Assembly: GCA_030645295.1 (NCBI GenBank)
Contig: JAUSMG010000398.1
Coordinates: 1-40,683, forward strand
Length of the DNA: 40,683 nucleotides
Reading direction: 5' to 3'
Origin: Saprospiraceae bacterium
GTDB lineage: Bacteria; Bacteroidota; Bacteroidia; Chitinophagales; Saprospiraceae
The notes below the pieces were generated by a model. The model had not been told where the DNA came from. It did no database searches and worked only from the letters and a program-made list of their open reading frames with translations. Shown piece by piece: positions 18,120 to 27,359 of the stretch (its first letter is position 1; each line of letters opens with the position of its first letter). The position numbers were made by a program, and so were the translations under genes.

Positions 18120-18495
18120 TTGTAACACAGGTTGCAATGGTTTAAGATAAAGAGAAAAATTTGCTCGCCGCTTTAGCCGCCATAGACTTGCCAAAGGTGG
18201 CACCTTGGCTTCGGGGCAAGACACCAGCGCTGCGGCGCCCCGAGTACTCGGGGCCACACGAGAAATAGCATTGAAAATCATGCTGAACAGGCGCTGAATT
18301 TTTTTATCCGCCGTAGTTTCAACGAAGGAGGAAAAACGCCTGAATAATAAATCACGGATTAGTTCGAAGAAGTCGCGGTTCGGATGAACTTTAATCCGCA
18401 GGGAGCGGATCAGGGTTCTCGTCGGTCGTTGTCGGGAGTCGCTAAAAACCGCTTTTGGCGGCCATAGAATCAAGTATACACTATAAATATTCAAG
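18120..18495. repeat. Palindrome-rich intergenic element
   Basis: This gap between the dockerin protein and the barrel remnant holds a perfect 18-bp palindrome at 18237-18254 (GCCCCGAGTACTCGGGGC). A near-palindrome lies at 18191-18208 (CCAAAGGTGGCACCTTGG). Two related segments also occur: CGCTTTAGCCGCCATAGA near 18169 and CGCTTTTGGCGGCCATAGA near 18451. A minus-strand frame of 125 codons spans it (18117-18494), but its composition is Arg/Leu/Ser-rich, without domain or signal. I read the stretch as a dispersed repeat or decayed mobile sequence, not a gene. No promoter is apparent. Confidence 0.5.
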
Positions 18496-18622
18496 AACCA
18501 TTTAACTGGTTCATGCCAAGGTGGAGCAAATATAGCAATGGCCCATTTACAACCAAGTCTAATGCAAGAAAATTAACCTCGTATGTCGGATTCTGGCAGT
18601 TGGCGCCTGGGTTTGAAAGCCC

Positions 18623-19033
18623 TTACCAATGCCAATTCGCCCCTGCACTAAAATACGCGATGCCGTGCTCGTTCCAGTTGCTGCCGTTATTGTAGCACAG
18701 GTTCAGACCGGCTTCCAGGGTCAGTTTGCGCCAAACCCTGACTTCTGCCCCCAGAAGGCTTGGGATATACCAGCTGCCGGTTCGTTCAAAAGAATACTCT
18801 ACAAAGTTTCGGTTTTCAAAGGCATAGTTCCCCATCATAAACCCTGATTCGAAGAAAATGTCCAGCCGATTGGAGGATTCCCGCTTTGCAGGATGCAGGA
18901 GGTAGCCCCGCGCCCATACCCCTGCCATGTAGAAATTTTGAGCGGGAGTTTCAAAATTACGCGCCCGGACAAATCGAGACTGGATGCCTGCGTACAAATG
19001 CCGGGTGATCGAAATGAAATAAAAAAACCGCAA
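18623..19033 (-). pseudogene. Remnant of an outer-membrane beta-barrel protein
   Basis: About 136 codons, opened only by a TTG that lies inside a repeat unit. Extending upstream reaches an in-frame TAG near 19061 without any ATG, and there is no signal peptide. The content is amphipathic beta strands: RHLYAGIQSRFVRARN, RLDIFFESGFMMGNYAF, WYIPSLLGAEVRVWRKLTL, and the end AYFSAGANWHW. A terminal aromatic residue after alternating hydrophobics is the usual beta-signal of outer-membrane barrels. The sequence looks like the C-terminal half of a small barrel whose 5' part has been lost, possibly replaced by the repeats at 19026-19133. A truncated but expressed protein cannot be excluded. Confidence 0.45.
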
Positions 19034-19133
19034 AACATAAAACCAGAAAACGAGTGCCTCCTATCGGTTTTACATTTTGCGGGTTCCCGGTTTTATATTT
19101 TGCGGTTCTCCTGTTTTATATTTTGCGGTTTAA
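19026..19133. repeat. 23-bp tandem repeat with an inverted copy, downstream of sprA
   Basis: Three direct copies with period 23 begin at 19065, 19088 and 19111, consensus CGGTTTTATATTTTGCGGTT plus three bases. An inverted copy lies at 19026-19046. The inverted and direct copies can fold into a hairpin just after the sprA stop codon (19138, minus strand), so a terminator role is possible. Confidence 0.65.
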
Positions 19134-19137
19134 AAAA

Positions 19138-22100
19138 TTAATTCAACGAGAACTGCACCGTTACCCCCGTATTCAGGGTCGTGATCGGGAAGGACTGCGA
19201 GGTCTTCGGTACCGTTTTGCGGTAATCTGCAAACAGGCGCAGTTTGAGCCGCTTGTTGAGCGCGTATTCCACCTGCGGGTTAAGGCTGATGGTGCGTGCG
19301 CCCCGGGTGGGTTGCGCTGCGTTCGGGCTATCCAGAATGTGCGCAATGGTAATGTCGTCGCGCACCTCAAAATCGAACTTGAAGTTCAGGTCGTTGGCCG
19401 AGCCACCCGAGCCTCCTGTTGGCGGCGCTGGCGGTGTGGTTGACTTCTTCTTCTTGTTGCTCTTTTTCTTCTTCGATGATTTACCATCCAGATTCTTTTT
19501 GCCGGTGAGGAATGGAATGTTCACATTCTTCATCCGGTATCCAAAGCCAAGCGTGTAGCCGCTGCTTTTGGTTTCAGACAACTGATAATCAATGAACGAC
19601 ATAGAAAGGGTCCGCGCTCTTTTAACGTCGGCCTTGAAGGTCATTTCGTTTTTCAGCTTCACATCAATACCAAACAAAGGCTGAAACTGCTCATTGATCA
19701 CCACCTGCGGAATTTCATACCGGGCGGTGTAGTTGAAGTTCAGGTTGTAATTATCGTTGTTCGTATCATAACGATTGGCGTCGTCGTAGAAAATATCCGT
19801 ATTGTACGAATTCACCGTTAGCGTGTTTTTGTACCCGTGGGATATTTGAATGCTCGAAAAGACGTTTTTTAAATTGCCCAATTTGGAAAGGCCGTTGTAG
19901 GTCAGTTTCCAGTTGGGCGCAGGCATGGTTTTGAAAATGTCCATTCCGACGCTATTCGGGTCTCTTTTCGTGTATGCCGCCAAAAATGCCGGAATCAGCA
20001 CTTCCTGGTGAATGCGCCCATAGCCTTTTTTATACCCGTCGTCAATCGAGTGTGTCGAATCTAAGGGGAGCCCATTTTCGCGGGCCAAACGATCCGAAAT
20101 GATGGGGCGATATGATTCGTACCGCGTGAATAGCCCGGCGATGTCTTTGTTGAACATCGTATTCATTGCTATGAACGAGATCGTATAACTGCCCAGATCA
20201 CGCGCAGCACGGTGTTCAAATCCAACCGAATCAGGATCTAAATTGAAAATCTGGTCTTTATAAAGTACTGTACTGTTCCGACTGTACTGCTTATTGGCCG
20301 TCAATTCTACGCGAAAATCTCTGAAAGGCTCCACCGTTACCCCCATATCCAGATTCTGCGTGTAGTTTTTCATTACCTGCTGATTGAGCTCCGGACGATG
20401 GGTAATGTTTCCGGCAGCGCCCATTTGGTCGAGGTAGGCCCTGTCGGCCTCCTGAAAACCGGTTACAAATCCCCAACCCGGCGCATCAAATCCTTCGCTA
20501 AGGCCCATGAGTTTGGTTTCGGGCGTAAAGCCGGGGATCACATTGTTCCGGTTTTCAGAATACGTGAAACGGGCTTTCCGCACGAGCATGAGCGGCCGCA
20601 ATGCAATGCGCTCGGCCAGGGTTGGTATACGCTCTTCTTTCTTCTTGTCCTTGCCTTTTTTGTCTTTGGCATCCTTGTCTTTAGCGGGATTGGCCGGATC
20701 GGCGCCGGATGGATTCGGACGTGTGCGGGTAGGGCGACCCGTCACAGGATCAATGCCTCCCGGAGCGCCCGGCAGCGGTGCGCCCGGAGGATTCATGGTC
20801 CCGGGGTTGCTAGGGTCTGTTGGCGTAGGTGGTTTGGTTGGGTCATTGCGATCGTTGGCGCCGTCTTTGCCTTTTCCACCAGGGGCGGTACCACCGTTGT
20901 CTTTGCCACCACTGGCAGGATTGGCGCCCGGGCGACCCCCACGGTCCGGGTTCGGACTTGAGCCATTGCCATCATTGCCTGTGCCTCGGCGACCGGCAGG
21001 CTTACTGCTGTTGTTGCCACGGTTTCCACCCGCTACAGGCTTTCCGGGCTTGTTGATCTTGGAGAGATATTTACTCTTGTTGTAGAGCGTCTCCATATTA
21101 AAGTCACCGTTGATCTGGCGGACGTTATTGTTTTGGATGGTATTGCCCAGGTTTCGCGAGTTCTCAAAATCATAGAATTGTTTAGCGTCAAGATTTTGCA
21201 ACTTTAAAGACTGCGCCGTCCAGGTGTAACCTGCTGTGTAGGAGGCCTTCATGTTGACAAAATCCAACATAGGGATCTGCTTGAAGGGCAGGGTCCAGTT
21301 GAGGCTCGCATTGTGGGTGTAGCCTTTCGGGCGGCCCAGACTTTTGAGGTTGGTCAAAATACTGTCGCGGCGTTCCTGACGGGTAACCCGTGGGCCGCCT
21401 TCCGATTCGTATTCCAGCGGCTCGTCGATGAGGCTCCTGGCAGTGGCATCAAAATTAAAGCGAAGTGCTTTGGAGATGTCCCAGCCAAGATCGTAGTTGC
21501 GCTCCCAGGTAAAACGGCGGTTGTAGTAGGTATTCAGCGATGCATCTTCACCTGCAAAACGATAGGTCGTAATGCCTTCAAAGCGCTCCAGATTCGTATT
21601 GAACCCATAGGTATTGGGTACTGGATTGAAGTTGAAATCGGTGATGAATTTCAGGTACTTGTCCTTTTTGATCAACTTTTTGAACGGCGTAATCGGCTTC
21701 ATACCCGTTCCATATTGCCAGTCCAAACCGCCTTTATACTGTTTCTGCCGGTCGCTGAGAATAAACGGTGTGCGTTTTTCCTGCTCGTTATAAGCATAGG
21801 TGACGCTGAAGTTTTCAATGTTCCAGGGCAGCGGGACTTTCCTTGGTTTGCCGCGCCGTTCCTTGCGGACATTGGTAAAGTTGTAGCCTTTCACCACCGT
21901 TATGTCCTGTGCGCTGGTGCGGATGCTATCCCGCGCCACTGCATCGTTGGTTTCGCGGAGCTTGTCTTTCAGTTTGATGTCGAGATCGTAGGGATCGTAT
22001 TCCGGGTTGCGGGTGATGTTGGAATATTGAGCATAGAACGGGATCTTCAGCCCTGATTTTTCGGGTAAGAGTTTTCCGAGTTCAATATTTGTGGATACAT

Positions 22101-25100
22101 CATATTGCATCACTTCCTCGCGTTGGCGCTGGGCCAGTTTCTCTTCAATACTGCCCCACCCAATACCGGTATAGTTGGCCGCAAGGGCTACGCCACCAAG
22201 ATCAGCCAATTTCATGTCTACCCTCGCCAGGCCGGCAAAACCGCCTTTTTCATTGAAGCCGCTCAATCGCAGTTCGTTGATCCAGGCCTCCACACAGTGG
22301 GGAAGCATTTCCGGATCGCTGTTGCGCACCCCGATCATGATGCCTTTGACATAGCCGAGATTGGGGTTGCCCAATATTCGCACACGCGCCTCCGGATTGT
22401 CCGGGTCAAAGCCGACAAAGGCTTTGTCTAAAATCGCATTTGGGTCGGCGTTGCGCTGTTTTTTTACTTCAGTCAGGAGTTCCAGCGGGAAGTCGAAGTT
22501 GTTTCTCCAAACCTCCTCCTTGTACGCTCTGCTGTCCGGGTTGCCATTCAGATTGGTTGGATCCGAAATGACCAGCGGGAGCTCATATTCATAGTAGTTG
22601 CGCGTGTAATCCGAACCCATCCGGATAAAGATCTTGAGGTCGCTGGAGTCAAGTACCTCATTGTTTATTTCCTCGGCGTGCGCAAACATTTTCATGCGTT
22701 TGAACTGGCGCAGATCCATGTTCAGGCTTTTGAACACTGCACGGGCGTCGCAGTGTTTCAGGCTGCAAATGGTCATTGCGAGCGATTGCTCATTTTGCAG
22801 GATATCGGGGAAAGCGCCCACGGACTGCTCACGCTGAATGCCAAACGGGATGGTATAATTGAAGGGCATCCGGGCAGAATTCTCCTCGATGTTCACGGCG
22901 TTCACGTCGAAGGGGATGGGAGGAGGATTGCCCACACCGTCAAATCCGCAACCTTCCAGATTTTGCTTGAAGCGACGCCATTGGTTGCGCCCCAGTTCGA
23001 GGGTGGCAAAACGGAAGGTAGTGCGCTCGTCAAAGCCTTTCCAGAACATACGAATGAATCGTACAGAGCGGAAATCCTCGATTCCACCTACACTTTTACG
23101 CGCCTTATCGTCGAGCGGAATTTTGAAGCGGTACCAGATATATTCACGACCATCCTTGGTAAAGTTCACCGTATTGGTGATGTATTCAGAGATCGCCGGG
23201 TCGTTCTCGTCGATCACTTCCTGACCATTCAGGAAGGTTTTTTTCAGGTCAATTTTGTACCGGAAATACGCCTCGGTCTCGTTCAGCGAACGGTCGCGGT
23301 TCAGGTCTTCCTGGTCGGGGTAATTGGTGCTGGAGGGGTTTTGGTTGTCCGATTGGTTTACCGGGGAGTTGCCCTGTTGGTTGTTGAATTTGCGGTAACG
23401 GTTCAAAAGACCGGGACCACCGGGCGCCTGCGGGAATGAATTGTCGCGAAAATAGACAAAGTCGTCGTTCGAAGGGTCGGCCTCCACAGAAGCTTTGAAA
23501 TTGGGAGAAAGTATTGTACTGGGAGTATTTTGAATCAATTGATACCACTCCCCGATTTCGCCAAAAGTCTTCTCCATTTCATTGTCAAGTCCGTCAAGGC
23601 CCACGTCTTGCTGAATGCGGCTTGCTTCGTTGTTGTCAAATGCATTTACGATCGGCGCCTCGATCGGCACACGGCCCCAGGGGGAAATATCGGTCGATAC
23701 GTTGTTCGTGCCCGTCGGGAGGCCGTTTTCAAAAAACTGCCGGGAGTCACGCATCACATCCTCCGAAATGGAGCCCAGGTCTATGTACATCTGGCCTGCC
23801 TGCGACACTTCTTCATCGGTTTTCCCCATGTAAGGGTTGAGCATCCAGAATTCGATAAATTCGATGTTAGAGGCTTCGAAGTCGTTGGTATTCAACTCTT
23901 TCATAAAACCTGCCCAGCGGGATTCGGGCAAATTGAGTTCCCCGTTGGTATTCAAACCTGCTGAAGTGGAGTAGCCCGTAGGAATTTCAAAGTTGTAAGG
24001 GCCGCGCTCCCGGGGGTAGATCGTCACGTCCAGCGGGCGCAGGCTGGACTGCTCAAAAGGCGTCAGCTGGCGGTTCGGGAAGATGTCCTGATATTGAATA
24101 AGGCGGGTGTAGGGGTTCACACCATCTTCCTGGTCGCGAGCGCTGGGGTCGGAAATGTACCAGGAAAGTCCCGCCCGGTTGGCACTCAAGGAAAGGGTGG
24201 TATTGGACAGATCGGATTCCGGGAAAAGCGCCAGGTCGCCCTGCGGCACAGAAGCGATCACCCATTGGTTGAATTGGGTGGTAAGCGGAATGTTGGCCGT
24301 ACTTCCTTCAAAATCATCGAGATACACCGTTCCGCCCTGGTCGCCGCCCTGGTTGATGGCGCGGTTGTGGCCTGGCTGCAACACGGCTACTTCAGCCTGT
24401 GCCGAGATGGAGGAAGGCTCTTTGGTAGAGATGAGTGGAAGTTTGTCGATGAGTTTGGTCAGCCAGGGCGCATCTTTTGAAATGCTGAAATCGAGGCCGT
24501 AGACCTTGTTGTTGATGGGATCGTCGCCAAAGTTCACTTTTTGGGTGAGCGGGCGCTCAAACAAATTCATGAATGTGGCGCCCACACTCAGGTCCTTGCT
24601 AAAGGCATAATCAAACCGCGCCCCGACCATGCTTCGGCTCTGGAAGCCAAAAAAGGTATTGTCTTCAAAACTTACGTTCACACTCTGCCCCGATTGGAGG
24701 ATCGCGTCGTTCAGGATACGCACCTTACCAATGTTGTAGTCGATGGAATAGTCAATGCCCTCGCGCAGTGGCGAACCACCGGCCGTAACGCGCACCGATC
24801 CGGGCGGCAGGTTGAAGGTGCCGAGCGATATTTCGGACGAAACGCTCGATTTGTAGGTGCCACGCAGCATGAACCGGTTCAGCTGCTGGTATTCCCGCGC
24901 CACAAAGGTGGTACTGTCGTAGAGTTGCTGGTAAATTAACTGGTTGAATAACTTGGTAGAATCGTTGGCAGAAATGATGCCGCCATTGGCAGTCTTGAGC
25001 TTGTTGTACAAATCACTACCAAACGGCTCCAAAACCGGGAACATGATCCGGCCAGACCTAAGGTTGATGGTAATGCCCGGTATAAAGTCAAAAATACCAT

Positions 25101-27084
25101 CAGGACCAGGGTCGCCCTGCAAGTTGAGGTTGTCCAGATTAAAAACCTGAAGCAATGGGCGGTTTTTCAAACCATCTGGAATCAGTGGACCGTCGAGGAA
25201 ACGCTTTTGGCCATAACCCGGATCTTCATAGTAAATATCAAAGCGGAATTCCTGGGGATCCACATTGGCGGTACCCACGGCGTACACGTTTTTCATCATA
25301 AGATCCCAAATGGGGTACTTGACGTTGGCCGTGGTACTTTTCAGCATTTTCAGGAACAACACGTTGGTTTTCAGAGTGTCCTCAGAACTCTTTTTGGGCA
25401 CCTCGTCTGAAAATTCACCAATTTTGTAAGGTGTACCATTGTAGGTATACGACAGTGCTACCCCCACCACCTGGTCGGGTTGAACGTTCAGGTTGATGCT
25501 GACGAAGCCAAGTTGTTCGTTGTAGGAATATTCCTGGGAGGAAAGCAAGCGGGCGTTCATTTTTTCAAACTCCCGGATCTGCTTCATGCCATTCATATTG
25601 ACAGGCGTTGCAAATGCTGGCCCGGTCAGTTTGCTCACCACCCGGTCACTGAAACGCATCTGTGGGTCGTTGCTCAATTCATCCAAAATCTTGCTATAAA
25701 GCCCGTTGTTTTGGTTGGCAGGGAGTGCATTGCCATAGATATCCTTACCCGGCGGGTTGAGGATCGCCCAGGAGGAGTCCGCCATTCTGGAAGGCAGGGC
25801 TTCGCCCAAATCGGCGAGCGGCACTACGTCGCGGGTATTCTGGAATTCCTGTTTGTCGTTCGTGATCCAAACCTCCATCCGGGTGATGTTGAACAGCGAT
25901 TGCGGCACCGGCAGGCATTTCATGGCCGGCTCGAATTGATCCCGGTTCCAATGGCTCACAAAAAAGTGGCGGTTTTCGTCGTATTCGTCGATCGGCTTCT
26001 CAAAGGTCTGCACCTGGGAGCCGCCTTGTATTTTGAGACTCTGTTGTTTGGAACGCTGCTGGCTCGCCACAAGGGTCGTGCGAAGGTGACCAAATTTCAT
26101 TTCTGTCTTGATACCGAACAGGTTCTGCGCGCCTTTTATAAGGTTGGAGCGCAGGGGCATGGATACGTTGCCGGCTTCTACGCTCTGAATGATCTCGTCT
26201 TCCGAGAAACCCTTCGTATCGTAGTTGATCTTCATCTGGTTGTCAAAATCGAAGGTCGCCTGCGTGTTGTAGTTGAAGTTGAGGTTAAGTTTTTCACCGA
26301 TTTTGCCCTGGGCGCTCATGTTGATGTCCATGTCAAAATCGAAGTTACCGTTGGTCTGCTGGCGAAGGGTCAGGATGGGGTTTTGTATCTTTTGCCAATC
26401 ATATCCGAAGGTCAGGTTGATGTTGCCCTGTGGTTTGATGTCGACATTGGTGCCGCCAAAAAGGCGGTCGATCAGCGAATTTTTGAAATTGAATTTCGAA
26501 ACCGGATCACTGGTACCATCGGCGCTTTTGCCATCGGCAGATACAACACCTTGCAAACGGTCGAAGTAATCGCGCTGCTGCTGTTCGTCGCGCCATTGCA
26601 CGTATTCCTCAAAAGACATGTAGGTGGGAGCCCGGTAAAAGTCGTCTCCAATGCGCTCTGTGATGATATACATATCGGATGCAGCATCGTATTCCACCTG
26701 CCGTTCAATGACCTTTGGGTCGCGCAGATCCACGGGATTGTTGCCACCTGCGTTGATAAAATCGTCGTAACGCTCGCTCAGAGGGGGGAAGGTGTCGAGG
26801 GTTGCAGTGGCAGTAGCAGTGGGCAGTGGCAGTAGGCTCCGGGCACTGGTGGGTGCTGCCGACTGCGACTGCCACTGCCTATTGCCACTGCCACTGCCAC
26901 TGCCACTGCCACTGCTACTGCTACTGCTACTGCTACTGCTACTGCCTACTGCCACCGGCCGTTCGCCATCAGGAAAAAAGAGGGTAAGTACGTTATCGCG
27001 CACGACATCGGGGTAAGCGAAGGCATATAGTGCGCAAACAGAAAACAGGGCGATCGCCGCGAGAAGGCTGTTCTTCTTCGTCAT
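19138..27084 (-). CDS. sprA: T9SS outer-membrane translocon SprA (Sov)
   Basis: 2,648 residues from the ATG before TKKNSLLAAIALFSVCALYA, which begins the signal peptide; an upstream in-frame TTG is less likely. SprA is the giant single-chain beta-barrel through which T9SS cargo crosses the outer membrane. Family hallmarks seen: YDDFINAGGNNPVDLRDPKVI near residue 105; INLTFGYDWQKIQNPILTLR, the repeated LNLNFNYNTQATFDFDNQMK; GQAEVAVLQPGHNRAI-like plug region with YLDDFEGS; and alternating beta strands to the C-terminus VTVQFSLN. Flavobacterium SprA is ~2,400 residues. The extra length comes from a Ser/Gly tract (47-67), a Gly/Pro/Asn/Lys-rich insert (~2008-2150) and a Lys-rich segment (~2528-2555). 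It likely exports the four sorting-domain proteins of this window. Confidence 0.96.
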   Translation of the reverse strand: MTKKNSLLAAIALFSVCALYAFAYPDVVRDNVLTLFFPDGERPVAVGSSSSSSSSSSSGSGSGSGSGNRQWQSQSAAPTSARSLLPLPTATATATLDTFPPLSERYDDFINAGGNNPVDLRDPKVIERQVEYDAASDMYIITERIGDDFYRAPTYMSFEEYVQWRDEQQQRDYFDRLQGVVSADGKSADGTSDPVSKFNFKNSLIDRLFGGTNVDIKPQGNINLTFGYDWQKIQNPILTLRQQTNGNFDFDMDINMSAQGKIGEKLNLNFNYNTQATFDFDNQMKINYDTKGFSEDEIIQSVEAGNVSMPLRSNLIKGAQNLFGIKTEMKFGHLRTTLVASQQRSKQQSLKIQGGSQVQTFEKPIDEYDENRHFFVSHWNRDQFEPAMKCLPVPQSLFNITRMEVWITNDKQEFQNTRDVVPLADLGEALPSRMADSSWAILNPPGKDIYGNALPANQNNGLYSKILDELSNDPQMRFSDRVVSKLTGPAFATPVNMNGMKQIREFEKMNARLLSSQEYSYNEQLGFVSINLNVQPDQVVGVALSYTYNGTPYKIGEFSDEVPKKSSEDTLKTNVLFLKMLKSTTANVKYPIWDLMMKNVYAVGTANVDPQEFRFDIYYEDPGYGQKRFLDGPLIPDGLKNRPLLQVFNLDNLNLQGDPGPDGIFDFIPGITINLRSGRIMFPVLEPFGSDLYNKLKTANGGIISANDSTKLFNQLIYQQLYDSTTFVAREYQQLNRFMLRGTYKSSVSSEISLGTFNLPPGSVRVTAGGSPLREGIDYSIDYNIGKVRILNDAILQSGQSVNVSFEDNTFFGFQSRSMVGARFDYAFSKDLSVGATFMNLFERPLTQKVNFGDDPINNKVYGLDFSISKDAPWLTKLIDKLPLISTKEPSSISAQAEVAVLQPGHNRAINQGGDQGGTVYLDDFEGSTANIPLTTQFNQWVIASVPQGDLALFPESDLSNTTLSLSANRAGLSWYISDPSARDQEDGVNPYTRLIQYQDIFPNRQLTPFEQSSLRPLDVTIYPRERGPYNFEIPTGYSTSAGLNTNGELNLPESRWAGFMKELNTNDFEASNIEFIEFWMLNPYMGKTDEEVSQAGQMYIDLGSISEDVMRDSRQFFENGLPTGTNNVSTDISPWGRVPIEAPIVNAFDNNEASRIQQDVGLDGLDNEMEKTFGEIGEWYQLIQNTPSTILSPNFKASVEADPSNDDFVYFRDNSFPQAPGGPGLLNRYRKFNNQQGNSPVNQSDNQNPSSTNYPDQEDLNRDRSLNETEAYFRYKIDLKKTFLNGQEVIDENDPAISEYITNTVNFTKDGREYIWYRFKIPLDDKARKSVGGIEDFRSVRFIRMFWKGFDERTTFRFATLELGRNQWRRFKQNLEGCGFDGVGNPPPIPFDVNAVNIEENSARMPFNYTIPFGIQREQSVGAFPDILQNEQSLAMTICSLKHCDARAVFKSLNMDLRQFKRMKMFAHAEEINNEVLDSSDLKIFIRMGSDYTRNYYEYELPLVISDPTNLNGNPDSRAYKEEVWRNNFDFPLELLTEVKKQRNADPNAILDKAFVGFDPDNPEARVRILGNPNLGYVKGIMIGVRNSDPEMLPHCVEAWINELRLSGFNEKGGFAGLARVDMKLADLGGVALAANYTGIGWGSIEEKLAQRQREEVMQYDVSTNIELGKLLPEKSGLKIPFYAQYSNITRNPEYDPYDLDIKLKDKLRETNDAVARDSIRTSAQDITVVKGYNFTNVRKERRGKPRKVPLPWNIENFSVTYAYNEQEKRTPFILSDRQKQYKGGLDWQYGTGMKPITPFKKLIKKDKYLKFITDFNFNPVPNTYGFNTNLERFEGITTYRFAGEDASLNTYYNRRFTWERNYDLGWDISKALRFNFDATARSLIDEPLEYESEGGPRVTRQERRDSILTNLKSLGRPKGYTHNASLNWTLPFKQIPMLDFVNMKASYTAGYTWTAQSLKLQNLDAKQFYDFENSRNLGNTIQNNNVRQINGDFNMETLYNKSKYLSKINKPGKPVAGGNRGNNSSKPAGRRGTGNDGNGSSPNPDRGGRPGANPASGGKDNGGTAPGGKGKDGANDRNDPTKPPTPTDPSNPGTMNPPGAPLPGAPGGIDPVTGRPTRTRPNPSGADPANPAKDKDAKDKKGKDKKKEERIPTLAERIALRPLMLVRKARFTYSENRNNVIPGFTPETKLMGLSEGFDAPGWGFVTGFQEADRAYLDQMGAAGNITHRPELNQQVMKNYTQNLDMGVTVEPFRDFRVELTANKQYSRNSTVLYKDQIFNLDPDSVGFEHRAARDLGSYTISFIAMNTMFNKDIAGLFTRYESYRPIISDRLARENGLPLDSTHSIDDGYKKGYGRIHQEVLIPAFLAAYTKRDPNSVGMDIFKTMPAPNWKLTYNGLSKLGNLKNVFSSIQISHGYKNTLTVNSYNTDIFYDDANRYDTNNDNYNLNFNYTARYEIPQVVINEQFQPLFGIDVKLKNEMTFKADVKRARTLSMSFIDYQLSETKSSGYTLGFGYRMKNVNIPFLTGKKNLDGKSSKKKKSNKKKKSTTPPAPPTGGSGGSANDLNFKFDFEVRDDITIAHILDSPNAAQPTRGARTISLNPQVEYALNKRLKLRLFADYRKTVPKTSQSFPITTLNTGVTVQFSLN
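26884..26945. repeat. Hexanucleotide microsatellite inside sprA
   Basis: On the coding (minus) strand the tract is a run of AGCAGT units followed by GGCAGT units. It encodes eleven serines and then alternating Gly-Ser just after the signal peptide. The unit is six bases, so slippage changes length without breaking the frame. Related CAGTGGCAGTAG sequence continues irregularly at ~26808-26840. Confidence 0.85.
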
Positions 27085-27330
27085 TTTCAAAAAAGCAGGA
27101 TGGTTCAATTATGTGTGCTTGTTGATCAGAGGAGATGTTTATTGGGAATAATCGGGCAGATAAAGAATCCCTGATCACTCCAATGAACGATTTCAACCAT
27201 TCAACAAATCAATTTGCCGGTGTTGGCGCCCGGCGTATGGATTATTAGTGGGTCAATGACGCGGGTATGAAAAGAATGGTTGCCTTAGGGAGGCTTGATT
27301 TAGGGCCCATTTTTTAGCATTCAGATTTCT

Positions 27331-27338
27331 TACTTTTG
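27331..27338 (+). promoter_or_regulatory. -7 promoter element of the Wzz-like gene
   Basis: TACTTTTG, exact TAnnTTTG, 21 bases before the ATG at 27360. The remaining divergent gap to sprA (27085-27330) shows no exact box for sprA and no other clear signal. Confidence 0.6.
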
Positions 27339-27359
27339 CGCTTCTTTTAAAATTCAATT

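Noticed and set aside
18117-18494. 125-codon minus-strand gene
   Set aside because: The sequence is dominated by palindromes and repeated segments, and the translation is Arg/Leu/Ser-rich with no fold signature.
25480-26835. A 451-codon plus-strand open frame and many shorter ones opposite sprA
   Set aside because: They lie antisense to the clearly coding sprA frame. They have no recognisable domains or start signals, and are explained by the codon composition of the real gene.
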